64,000 bases of DNA from NCBI RefSeq assembly GCF_030581075.1, contig NZ_JAUQSW010000001.1, positions 496,001 to 560,000 of the forward strand. Direction: 5' to 3'. Every line of letters starts with the position of its first letter. Within the stretch, counting starts at the first letter, position 1. This stretch comes from Hymenobacter cheonanensis (GTDB lineage: Bacteria; Bacteroidota; Bacteroidia; Cytophagales; Hymenobacteraceae). This document shows positions 39,251 through 46,516 of the stretch, piece by piece. Under the pieces are notes generated by a model that ran no database searches, was not told where the DNA came from, and saw nothing but the letters and a program-made list of their open reading frames with translations. A program made the position numbers and the translations under genes.

Positions 39251-40230
39251 TAGGCAACGACTTCCAGCAAGGCCCGCACCAGCGTGCGCTGGGCTAGCTC
39301 TACCTTGAATTTATTGTGCTCGCGCGGGGCCGCGTCGCGCACGGCCAGGGCGGCAGCGGCGCGGAAGCTTTCCTCCGTCGGCGCCTTGCCCACCAAGGCT
39401 TTTTCCACGGCGGGCACGCGCCAGGGCACGGTGCCCACGCCACCCAGCGCCACCCGAGCCGAGCGAATAACGCCGCCCTGCACATCGAGCCCCACGGCGG
39501 CCGAAGTCAGCGCGTAGGCGTAGCTAGCCCGGTCGCGCACCTTGAGGTAGTGCGACTTGCGGGCGTGCGCGGCGGCCGGCACCGTAATGGCCGTAATCAG
39601 CTCACCGGGCTGCAACTGGTTTTCAATGTGCGGCGTCGAGCCGGGTAGCTTGTAGAAATCGACCAGCGGCACGGTGCGCGTGGCACCCTTGGGGTTTTCC
39701 AGCGTCAGCCTGGCGTCGAGGGCCACCAAGGCCACGGCCAGGTCGGAGGCGTTGGTGGCAATGCAGCTGGGGCTGGTGCCGAAGATGGCCAAGGTACGAT
39801 TGTCGCCCTGCTGGGCGGGGCAGCCCGAGCCGGGCACGCGCTTGTTGCACGGAAAAGCCACATCGCGGTAGTAGCCGCAGCGGGTTTTCTGCAGCAGGTT
39901 GCCGCCCATGCTGGCCATGTTGCGCAGCTGCGGCGAGGCCGAGGCTAGCAGCGCCTGCGAGATAACCGGGTAGTTCTGCACCACTTGCGGGTGCTCGCCC
40001 ACGTCGCTCATGCGCTCCAGGGCGCCGATGCGCAGGCCGGTGGCCGCGTTCTCAATGCCCAGCAGCGAGAGCTTATTAATGTCAATCAGCAAGGTATGAT
40101 GCTCGATGTTCGACTTCATGATGTCGAGCAGCGTAGTGCCGCCGCCAATGAAGGCGGCTTGTTTATCGGTTTCCTTGGCCGTAGTGGCTTCTTTGGTAGA
40201 AGCGGCCTGGGTGTAGGCGAAATTATCCAT
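39250..40230 (-). CDS. FAD-binding subunit of molybdenum hydroxylase (YagS/PaoB-like)
   Basis: 326 residues. FAD site FIGGGTTLLDIMKSNIE (~27-43) and LASASPQLRNMASMGGNLLQKTRCGYYRDVAFPCNKR, the conserved second FAD/iron-sulfur segment with cysteines as in the PaoB 4Fe-4S insertion, then the CO-dehydrogenase flavoprotein C-terminal domain. It relays electrons from Mo to FAD. It ends 96 bp before the Mo subunit and starts 5 bp after the 2Fe-2S subunit gene. Confidence 0.92.
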   Translation of the reverse strand: MDNFAYTQAASTKEATTAKETDKQAAFIGGGTTLLDIMKSNIEHHTLLIDINKLSLLGIENAATGLRIGALERMSDVGEHPQVVQNYPVISQALLASASPQLRNMASMGGNLLQKTRCGYYRDVAFPCNKRVPGSGCPAQQGDNRTLAIFGTSPSCIATNASDLAVALVALDARLTLENPKGATRTVPLVDFYKLPGSTPHIENQLQPGELITAITVPAAAHARKSHYLKVRDRASYAYALTSAAVGLDVQGGVIRSARVALGGVGTVPWRVPAVEKALVGKAPTEESFRAAAALAVRDAAPREHNKFKVELAQRTLVRALLEVVA

Positions 40231-40235
40231 CAGAG

Positions 40236-40883
40236 TTAGCCTTTAGCAGATTGCCCGGCTACGTCGCGCACGGCGGCCAGAATATTGGGGTAGGCGCCGC
40301 AGCGGCAGATGTTGCCGCTCATCCACTCGCGGGCCTGGTCGTCGGTGGTAGCGTGGCCTTCCTTCACGCAGGCTACGCCACTCATGATTTGGCCCGGCGT
40401 GCAGTAGCCGCACTGAAAGCCGTCGTGCTTGAGGAAAGCTTCCTGCATGGGGTGCAGCTCTTCGCCTTTCGCCAGGCCCTCGATGGTCGTGATTTGCTTG
40501 CCCTGGGCCATCACGGCCAGCGTGAGGCAGGCGTTGACGCGGCGGCCATCGACGTGCACGGTGCAGGCGCCGCACTGGCCGTGGTCGCAGCCTTTCTTGG
40601 TGCCGGTCAGGTCCATGTATTCGCGCAGGGCGTCGAGCAGCGTGGTGCGCGGCTCCAGGCGCAGGCTTTTAACCTGGCCGTTGATGTTAAGGCTCATGGG
40701 GGTTGAGCCAGAGAGAACGGGGCTAGCCGGGGCCAGCTTATCAGCCAGGGCTTCGGCCTGGCTGGCGATGGGCGGGGCCAAGGCTACGCCCAGCAAGCCG
40801 CCGGTTTGCTTGAGAAAAGAGCGGCGCGAGGGGCCTTGCGGCGTCGGGTTGGCCGCGTCGGGAGTTTGGTCGTCAGGGTACAT
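40236..40883 (-). CDS. 2Fe-2S subunit of molybdenum hydroxylase with Tat signal (YagT/PaoA-like)
   Basis: 215 residues from the ATG at 40883; an ATG at 40955 adds 24. A twin-arginine signal SRRSFLKQTGGLLGVALA lies near residues 19-36, so the folded complex is likely exported. Plant-type ferredoxin cluster motif CDHGQCGACTVHVDGRRVNAC and second cluster motif CGYCTPGQIMSGVACV ... GNICRCGAYPNI are intact. The order (Fe-S, FAD, Mo) matches periplasmic aldehyde oxidoreductases. First gene of the operon. Confidence 0.9.
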   Translation of the reverse strand: MYPDDQTPDAANPTPQGPSRRSFLKQTGGLLGVALAPPIASQAEALADKLAPASPVLSGSTPMSLNINGQVKSLRLEPRTTLLDALREYMDLTGTKKGCDHGQCGACTVHVDGRRVNACLTLAVMAQGKQITTIEGLAKGEELHPMQEAFLKHDGFQCGYCTPGQIMSGVACVKEGHATTDDQAREWMSGNICRCGAYPNILAAVRDVAGQSAKG

Positions 40884-41070
40884 ACGGGCAGCGCGTGGTG
40901 AGGCTGTTAAGTAGTACGCAGAAACCGGAGGCGTTGTTTCTTGATTTTTACCCATTTGCCGAGCTTAATCTTCGGCTTGGGGCAGCCCGGCTGCCTAACC
41001 TCAATCGTAGTTTTTGATAAGCTGCTAAGGGCCTAGAAGGTATCACCAAACCTGAATCGTTACCCTAAAA

Positions 41071-41100
41071 AAAGACCCGCTGGCTAGCCAACGGGTCTTT
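41071..41100. terminator. terminator downstream of the DUF983 gene
   Basis: Arms AAAGACCCGCTGGCT and AGCCAACGGGTCTTT, one mismatch, no loop, with A- and T-runs on both sides. Confidence 0.8.
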
Positions 41101-41125
41101 CTCTACTAAGTAGCCGCAGGGCTGG

Positions 41126-41536
41126 CTAGTGCGCGTGCCGCGCCGCCCGCGTGGGGTCGTAGCGCGTGCCGCCAAACAGGTACAGCATCAGCGCCCGCGA
41201 GTAGCGAAAGACCAGCGGCGTCGAAATGAGCGTGATAATGGCCACGGCCACCACGTACACCCACGTGGGCGGGTCGCCGGCCAGGTAATACAGTAAGATG
41301 CCCACCACGGCAAACGTGCCCACCGCAAAGCCAAAGCTGATGTACATGGCTCCGAAGTAGAAGCCCGGCTCGGGCTCAAACGTTTGCCCGCACACCGGGC
41401 ACTCGGCCGGCATGTCGGTAAACCTGGTGAGGCTGAGCGCAGAGTGCGAAAACAGCTTGCCCTGATGGCAGCGCGGGCAGCGTAAAGCCAGTAGCGCAAG
41501 CGTAGACGATTCGATGGGAGCGGCGGCGGTAGACAT
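41126..41536 (-). CDS. DUF983 family membrane protein
   Basis: 136 residues from the ATG at 41536 (the longer frame begins in GC-rich non-coding DNA). A zinc-ribbon pair, LRCPRCHQGKLF and PAECPVCGQTFEPEPGFYFGAMYISFG, is followed by two membrane helices. This Cys4-then-membrane layout is typical of DUF983. Function unknown; often near respiratory genes, which is not the case here. Confidence 0.85.
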   Translation of the reverse strand: MSTAAAPIESSTLALLALRCPRCHQGKLFSHSALSLTRFTDMPAECPVCGQTFEPEPGFYFGAMYISFGFAVGTFAVVGILLYYLAGDPPTWVYVVAVAIITLISTPLVFRYSRALMLYLFGGTRYDPTRAARHAH

Positions 41537-41638
41537 AGCAGTTGATAGTGGGCAAAAGCGAAACGCTGAATGACCCGGCAAAGGTACCGGCCCCCCTAGC
41601 CCGCCAACAGAGCCGCGCACGGGCAAAAACCGCACAAA

Positions 41639-42514
41639 TCAACGCTGCCGCCGAAAAGCCTCGGGGGTTACGCCTACGTGCTTTTTGAAGGCCCGGCTGA
41701 AATACGACGCATCGTCGTAGCCCAGAGCCCGGGCTAGCTGGGCTACTGGGTCGGCCGAGTGGCGCAGCTGGCGCTGGGCCTCGGCCATCACGCGGGCCAG
41801 GATGAGGTCGCGGGCCGGACGCCCCACCACCCGCTGGCAAATGGCCGTGAGGTGATTGGGCGTGACGTGCAACTTAGCGGCGTAAAAAGCCACCGTTTTT
41901 TCGTGCCGAAAGTGCTGGTTGAGCAGCCGGCTAAACTCGCTCACCTGCTGGCGGCCCAGCGCGGCGGCCGGCGCGGGCGCCGCGGGGTAGTGCCGGGCGG
42001 CCAGCTCCAAAATCAGAAACAGGTAGGCGGCCACCAACTCATCGTCGGGTGCGGCGGGCGGGCCGGCCTCGGCCCAGAGCTGGCCCAGCAGCGGCGCAAT
42101 GGGCGTTTCGGCCGGCGCCAGGTACCGCACCGGCAGGTGGCCGGGGTCGAAAAACGGGTAGCCTTGCAGCCGGCCCGCCGGGTAGCGCCGCTGATAAAAC
42201 TCGGCCTCGAAAAACACGATGTAGCCCGCCGCGTCGGGGCTCAGGTCCCAGCCGTGCACCTGCCCCGGCGCCAGAAAAAACAGCGCGCCCGGCCGCAGCT
42301 CATATGCTTGCAAATCAATAGTATGCGTGCCGCCGCCCTGCGTGATATACAGCAGCAAATAGAAGTCGTGCGCGTGCGGCGCGCTCACGCCCGGAAACCG
42401 CGCCGCGTGGGTTGCGAGGCGCTGCACGTAGTAGGGCCGGCGCGCAGTGGGCCCGGTGGCTTCGGGCGCCGGAAAGGCGGCTAGCGGCAATACGGGCAGG
42501 GTGGCGGGCTTCAT
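41639..42514 (-). CDS. AraC family transcriptional regulator
   Basis: 291 residues from the ATG at 42514. N-terminal cupin sensor (HDFYLLLYITQGGGTHTIDLQAYELRPGALFFLAPGQVHGW) and C-terminal double HTH: VAFYAAKLHVTPNHLTAICQRVVGRPARDLI and VAQLARALGYDDASYFSRAFKKHVGVTPEAFRRQR. It probably senses a small ligand and controls nearby genes; the target is unknown. Its first 43 bp including the ATG are copied at 44499-44541 in the ATPase cassette. Confidence 0.92.
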   Translation of the reverse strand: MKPATLPVLPLAAFPAPEATGPTARRPYYVQRLATHAARFPGVSAPHAHDFYLLLYITQGGGTHTIDLQAYELRPGALFFLAPGQVHGWDLSPDAAGYIVFFEAEFYQRRYPAGRLQGYPFFDPGHLPVRYLAPAETPIAPLLGQLWAEAGPPAAPDDELVAAYLFLILELAARHYPAAPAPAAALGRQQVSEFSRLLNQHFRHEKTVAFYAAKLHVTPNHLTAICQRVVGRPARDLILARVMAEAQRQLRHSADPVAQLARALGYDDASYFSRAFKKHVGVTPEAFRRQR

Positions 42515-42516
42515 AA
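42474..42516. repeat. AraC gene 5' end, source copy of a 43-bp direct duplication
   Basis: The bases from AAGGCGGCTAGCGGCAATAC through the start codon are identical, without a mismatch and in the same orientation, to 44499-44541 two kilobases away. Confidence 0.85.
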
Positions 42517-42703
42517 TAACAAGCCGCAAGAAAGGACCTGGCCGACAATAGCGCGCCCGGGCTGCGGGCGGAACGGCCTTAGTTGCTTTTGGCTAGGGGC
42601 GCTGCCAGCCTACTCATGCTGGTTTTTTACAATTTTCAGTTCCGGCTATTGCCGAGACGGATGCGCTGCTATATTTGGCTGCATTTTTCTTCACCTTTCT
42701 TAC

Positions 42704-44368
42704 ATGAGAAAACTTTTTACTGGCTTACTGAGCATGTTAACCCTAGCGGCCAGCGCCCAAACGGGCCCTGGCTGGGCGTCGGCCGCGGGCCTGCCCATCA
42801 CGCCATCCTTCAATTTTGCCCCCTCTTTTGCCCACGATGCGGCGGGCAATACCTACCTGGCCAGTGCCTTCACGCAGACCGTGACCCTAGCGCCGGGCAC
42901 CACGGTGACGAGCCAGGGCCTGCAAGATGGCATCGTGGCCAAGTATGGCCCGACCGGCAACTTGCTGTGGTACCGCCAGTTGGGAGGTACCGGCAACGAG
43001 TCGTTTCAAAAGATAATTATTGATGCCAGCGGTAAGCTCGCGCTGCTAGGGCTGGCCGGCGACGGCGCGCAGTTCGGCTCAACTACCTTCAACACGAGTA
43101 ATTTCAGCTCGTCGCTGGTGCTGGCGCAGCTCACCGACCAGGGCCAGGTGCAGTACCTGCGCGAGGTGGGCAATGCCAGCATCACGATTCCGGCCAGCCT
43201 GGCCAGCGACGCGGCCGGCAACTACTATCTGAGCGGCACCTTCGCCCTGAGCGCCACCTTCGGCACCTTCGAGCTTACGACGCCCATTACCACGACCTAC
43301 GGCATCGACCAGTTTATCGTCAAAGTATCGGCGGCGGGCGTGGTGCAGTGGGCGCGGCAGGGGGGCAGCGTGCTAGCCGGCACCCCTACCGCTTTGACCC
43401 TAAACCACTTGGTAGCCGAGCCGGGCGGTAGCGTTTACTTTCTCTGGACCTTTCCGCCCACGGCCGGCGGCTTTGGTGGCCTCACGCTGCCCGCTGGCAA
43501 GGGCGATTATGACGCGCTGGTCATAAAATACGACCCACAGGGCACGCCGCTGTGGGCGCAGCGCCTGGGCGGGGCGGGCGTGGATATTCCGATGCTTGCG
43601 GGCCTCGACAGTGGGGGCCGGCTGGTGGTGCCGGGCTTCGCGGTGCCCGCCGGCTCGCTGGCCAGCCCCATCACGGCCGGGTCTACTACGGCCAGCACGG
43701 GCTTCGTGTCGGTGCTGGAGCCGACGGCCGGCGCCGTGGTGTGGTCGCGCGATTTGCAGGCCACGCTGGCGGGCGGCTACCGCAGCGTAGCCGCCGATGC
43801 GGCCGGCAATATCTACCTGGCCGGGCATTTCAGCGGCCAGGCCACCTTGCCGGGCAAAACCCTGACGGGCACCGGCGGCATCGAGGCCCTGGTGGCGAGC
43901 TACTCGGCCAATGGCACGTTGCGCTGGACGCAGCAAAGCGCGGGCACCGGCGACGAGCTAGCCACCAGCATTGGCCTCGACGCGGCGGGCAAGCCCGTGG
44001 TGGCCGGCCTTTTCAATGGCAATGGCTTGTTTGGCAGCACGGCGCTCGTTTCGCCGGCCACCACCACTACCACCGGCACACCCTTCGTGGCTTCCTTGAG
44101 CGGCGGCACGGTCATGGCTACCCGCGCCGCGGTGGCCGCTGCCCCGCTAGCCCTCTACCCCAACCCGGCTGCGGCTGCCACGGCCGTGTCGCTGCCCACA
44201 CTGCCCAGCGGCACGCAGCTTACGCTCATCGATGGCCTGGGCCGGGTGGCCCGCCGCACAGCGGCCAGCCCCTCGCTGCCGCTGGCGGGCCTGGCGCCCG
44301 GCCTCTACGTGGTGCAGGCCACTGCCCCTAGCGGCGAGCAGTGGGCCAGCCGCCTCACGGTGGAGTAA
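42704..44368 (+). CDS. secreted beta-propeller-like (SBBP-repeat type) protein with T9SS sorting domain
   Basis: 554 residues with a signal peptide (MRKLFTGLLSMLTLAASAQ). The body repeats blades of the form DAAGNTYLASAF/DAAGNYYLSGTF/DAAGNIYLAGHF, with WYRQLGG and WARQGG-type strands, as in SBBP beta-propeller proteins. The last ~75 residues (LALYPNPAAAATAVSLPTL...GLYVVQATAPSG) are a type A sorting domain, so it should be surface-attached or released. The binding partner is unknown. Ends just before a 60-bp palindrome. Confidence 0.82.
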   Translation: MRKLFTGLLSMLTLAASAQTGPGWASAAGLPITPSFNFAPSFAHDAAGNTYLASAFTQTVTLAPGTTVTSQGLQDGIVAKYGPTGNLLWYRQLGGTGNESFQKIIIDASGKLALLGLAGDGAQFGSTTFNTSNFSSSLVLAQLTDQGQVQYLREVGNASITIPASLASDAAGNYYLSGTFALSATFGTFELTTPITTTYGIDQFIVKVSAAGVVQWARQGGSVLAGTPTALTLNHLVAEPGGSVYFLWTFPPTAGGFGGLTLPAGKGDYDALVIKYDPQGTPLWAQRLGGAGVDIPMLAGLDSGGRLVVPGFAVPAGSLASPITAGSTTASTGFVSVLEPTAGAVVWSRDLQATLAGGYRSVAADAAGNIYLAGHFSGQATLPGKTLTGTGGIEALVASYSANGTLRWTQQSAGTGDELATSIGLDAAGKPVVAGLFNGNGLFGSTALVSPATTTTTGTPFVASLSGGTVMATRAAVAAAPLALYPNPAAAATAVSLPTLPSGTQLTLIDGLGRVARRTAASPSLPLAGLAPGLYVVQATAPSGEQWASRLTVE

Positions 44369-44377
44369 GCAGCTTCG

Positions 44378-44437
44378 CCTAGCTTCAACAGAAAAGCGTC
44401 TGCCGGTACCGGCAGACGCTTTTCTGTTGAAGCTAGG
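44378..44437. terminator. 60-bp perfect palindrome (terminator-like), left of the ATPase-PIN cassette
   Basis: Perfect inverted repeat with no loop, centred on GGTACC at 44407/44408. The central 32 bp (GAAAAGCGTCTGCCGGTACC region) is the same as in 46442-46509; outer arms differ. It sits 10 bp after a stop codon. It can form a terminator hairpin or a cruciform. Confidence 0.85.
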
Positions 44438-44449
44438 CTAGCCGCTTCT

Positions 44450-44471
44450 CTACTGCGGGTTGGCTTGTTTT
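44450..44471 (-). pseudogene. relic of the 3' end of the M1 peptidase gene
   Basis: CTACTGCGGGTTGGCTTG matches the last codons of the gene at 46517 (CTACTGCGGGTTGGGCTTG), with one base lost. It follows a shared TAGGCTAGCC, as at the real locus, so it is a decayed duplicate next to the left palindrome. Confidence 0.7.
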
Positions 44472-44498
44472 CGTGGTTCTGCCTATAGTGGCGGCGGG

Positions 44499-44541
44499 AA
44501 GGCGGCTAGCGGCAATACGGGCAGGGTGGCGGGCTTCATAA
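44499..44541 (-). pseudogene. 43-bp copy of the AraC gene start
   Basis: Identical to 42474-42516, coding MKPATLPVLPLAAF in the minus direction, then losing similarity after a few codons on one side and after the start codon on the other. Not an intact gene. Confidence 0.8.
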
Positions 44542-44571
44542 GGGGCGCAAGAAACGAGGGCTGGGCGGCAC

Positions 44572-44579
44572 TAGCTTTG
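44572..44579 (+). promoter_or_regulatory. -7 promoter box TAGCTTTG of the ATPase-PIN operon
   Basis: Perfect TAnnTTTG, 23 bp upstream of the ATPase ATG, so the cassette carries its own promoter. Confidence 0.65.
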
Positions 44580-44602
44580 TTTTTCGCCTTACTCCTACGC
44601 CC

Positions 44603-45958
44603 ATGCTCGAACGCCTCCGCATCCAAAACTTCAAATCCTGGCAGGATACCGGCGACATGGCCTTCGGCAGCCTCACCGGCTTCTTCGGCACCAACTCGTC
44701 GGGCAAGAGCAGCATCCTGCAATTTCTACTGATGCTCAAGCAGACCGTGGAGTCGTCGGACAGGTCACAGATAATAGACATTGGAGATGATAAGTCATAT
44801 GTGGACCTTGGTACTTTACAAGATACTGTTTATCGGAGCGCGACTACATTAGACTTTACACTCTCATTTAATGCACCAATTATCCTTTTTGACCCAAGTA
44901 GAATGGATGGGCCTGAAGAAATTGGACGACAGCAAATAAAATTTTTAGCGTCAATAGAAGTAGAACAGGAACTCAATTATTTAAACTCTTTCTCTTACGA
45001 AAGAGAGGGCTGGAAAATTGGAGTACAGCATATTGCTACAGAAGAAAAAGACAGTTATTACACTGTTTTTAATGTAATAATGGGCAGCGATACAATGGAA
45101 GATAATCCTGTTATTATTTCCAGACCTATTAAGTTTTATGGATTTCCATTCGAACTATTTAAGTACTTCGCAGACACATCTGACATTCAAGATTTGACTT
45201 ATTCCCTTGAAAGGACACTGTCTGACATTTATTACCTAGGGCCACTACGTGATTATCCACGCCGAACTTATGTATGGGGAGGTGGTGAGCCCGATGGTGT
45301 AGGGAACCGAGGTGAACGAGCTATATCAGCCTTATTAGCTTCTCGCAATCAAGGCCCAACTATTAGCATGGGTAAAGGTGACTGGAGCCGCACGGTCGAA
45401 GAGCACGTAGCGCACTGGCTAAAAGAACTCGGCCTGATTTATTCCTTCAAAGTGCAGCCCATTGCGCCCAATCGCAAGGAATACGAGGTGCGCATCCAGC
45501 GCACGGCCGAGTCGGCGAGCGTGTTTCTGACCGACGTGGGCTTTGGCGTGTCGCAGATACTGCCGGTGCTGGTGCTGCTGTTTTATGTGCCGGAGGGCTC
45601 CACGGTTATTCTGGAGCAGCCCGAGATACACCTGCACCCAGCCGTGCAGGCGGGACTAGCCGACGTATTTATCGACGCCATCAAGCGCCGGAAATTGCAG
45701 ATTATTCTGGAAAGCCACAGCGAGCATTTATTGCAGCGCCTGCAACGGCGCATGGCCGAGGAGCTGATTGCGCCGGACGATATCAAGCTCTATTTTACGT
45801 CTATCGAGGCTGGTAAATCCAAGCTCACGCCGCTGGAGCTGGACGAGTACGGTAACATCAACAACTGGCCCGAGGGCTTCTTTGGCGATACGATGGGCGA
45901 AGCCGCCGCCATGATGAAGGCCGAAATGGAGCGCCGGATGCGCCAGCAGCCTTCCTGA
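44603..45958 (+). CDS. AAA/ABC-type ATPase with DUF3696 C-terminus (OLD/RecF-like)
   Basis: 451 residues. Walker A GTNSSGKSS (29-37) near the start, as in SMC/OLD-like ATPases (LERLRIQNFKSW), a signature-like region FGVSQILPVLVLL (~313-325), Walker B TVILEQPEIHLHP (~334-346), ESHSEHLL (~370-377) and the DUF3696 hallmark GNINNWPEGFFGD (~417-429). No TOPRIM nuclease domain is present, so the nuclease activity probably comes from the overlapping PIN gene. The first ~150 bp and last ~580 bp are GC-rich, whereas ~44760-45370 is AT-rich, as if the central region was exchanged. Own promoter at 44572. Confidence 0.88.
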   Translation: MLERLRIQNFKSWQDTGDMAFGSLTGFFGTNSSGKSSILQFLLMLKQTVESSDRSQIIDIGDDKSYVDLGTLQDTVYRSATTLDFTLSFNAPIILFDPSRMDGPEEIGRQQIKFLASIEVEQELNYLNSFSYEREGWKIGVQHIATEEKDSYYTVFNVIMGSDTMEDNPVIISRPIKFYGFPFELFKYFADTSDIQDLTYSLERTLSDIYYLGPLRDYPRRTYVWGGGEPDGVGNRGERAISALLASRNQGPTISMGKGDWSRTVEEHVAHWLKELGLIYSFKVQPIAPNRKEYEVRIQRTAESASVFLTDVGFGVSQILPVLVLLFYVPEGSTVILEQPEIHLHPAVQAGLADVFIDAIKRRKLQIILESHSEHLLQRLQRRMAEELIAPDDIKLYFTSIEAGKSKLTPLELDEYGNINNWPEGFFGDTMGEAAAMMKAEMERRMRQQPS

Positions 45959-46446
45959 TGCATTATCTCATCGACACCAACGTACCGCTGGCCGCCAACG
46001 GTAAATCGGACGCGGGGCCGGCCTGCGTGCTAACGGCCGTGCAGCGGCTTGTGCAATTACAAACCGCCGAAAAGCTGGTATTAGATAGTGGTTTTCTCAT
46101 CCTGAAAGAGTATCAGAACAAGCTCAGCCCGACGGGCCAGCCGGGCGTGGGCGATGCCTTTTTGCTGTGGGCCTGGCGCAACCATACCAATTCAAAGCAT
46201 TGTGAGCTAGCCACTTTGGAGTTAGCCGAAGACGGTAGCTTCGCCGCTTTCCCTAACGACCCTGCGCTAGCCGCCTTCGACCCCTCTGACCGCAAGTTTG
46301 TAGCCGCGGCCCTGACTCACGCGGCAAATCCGCCCATCGTTAACGCCACCGACACCGATTGGCACAAGGACCATGCGGCGCTCAACCGAAACGGCGTACA
46401 AATTGAATTTCTCTGCATGGAGGAAATGACCAAGCCGCGCCGCTAG
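45958..46446 (+). CDS. PIN-domain nuclease partner of the DUF3696 ATPase
   Basis: 162 residues. PIN acidic residues are in place: D6 in HYLIDTNVPL, E51 in FLILKEYQNKL, D111 in FDPSDRKFVAAAL, and D132/D134 in NATDTDW. A metal-dependent RNase or DNase is therefore likely, in the cytoplasm. Its ATG shares one base with the ATPase TGA (TGATG), indicating translational coupling. There is no antitoxin of the VapB type; the ATPase is the obvious partner or regulator. Followed at once by a 68-bp perfect palindrome. Confidence 0.8.
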   Translation: MHYLIDTNVPLAANGKSDAGPACVLTAVQRLVQLQTAEKLVLDSGFLILKEYQNKLSPTGQPGVGDAFLLWAWRNHTNSKHCELATLELAEDGSFAAFPNDPALAAFDPSDRKFVAAALTHAANPPIVNATDTDWHKDHAALNRNGVQIEFLCMEEMTKPRR

Positions 46447-46509
46447 CCTAGCGCTAACAAAAAGCGTCTGCCGGTACCGGCAGACGCTTTTTGTTAGCGC
46501 TAGGCTAGC
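46442..46509. terminator. 68-bp perfect palindrome, right of the ATPase-PIN cassette
   Basis: Perfect inverted repeat without loop, centred at 46475/46476 (GGTACC), overlapping the end of the PIN gene. Shares a 32-bp core with the 44378 palindrome. Serves as terminator between the cassette and the convergent M1 gene. Confidence 0.88.
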
Positions 46510-46516
46510 CCCTCCC

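Noticed and set aside
44483..44722. A 79-residue minus-strand frame containing MKPATLPVLPLAAF
   Set aside because: It is the copied AraC start running antisense through the ATPase gene; not an intact gene.
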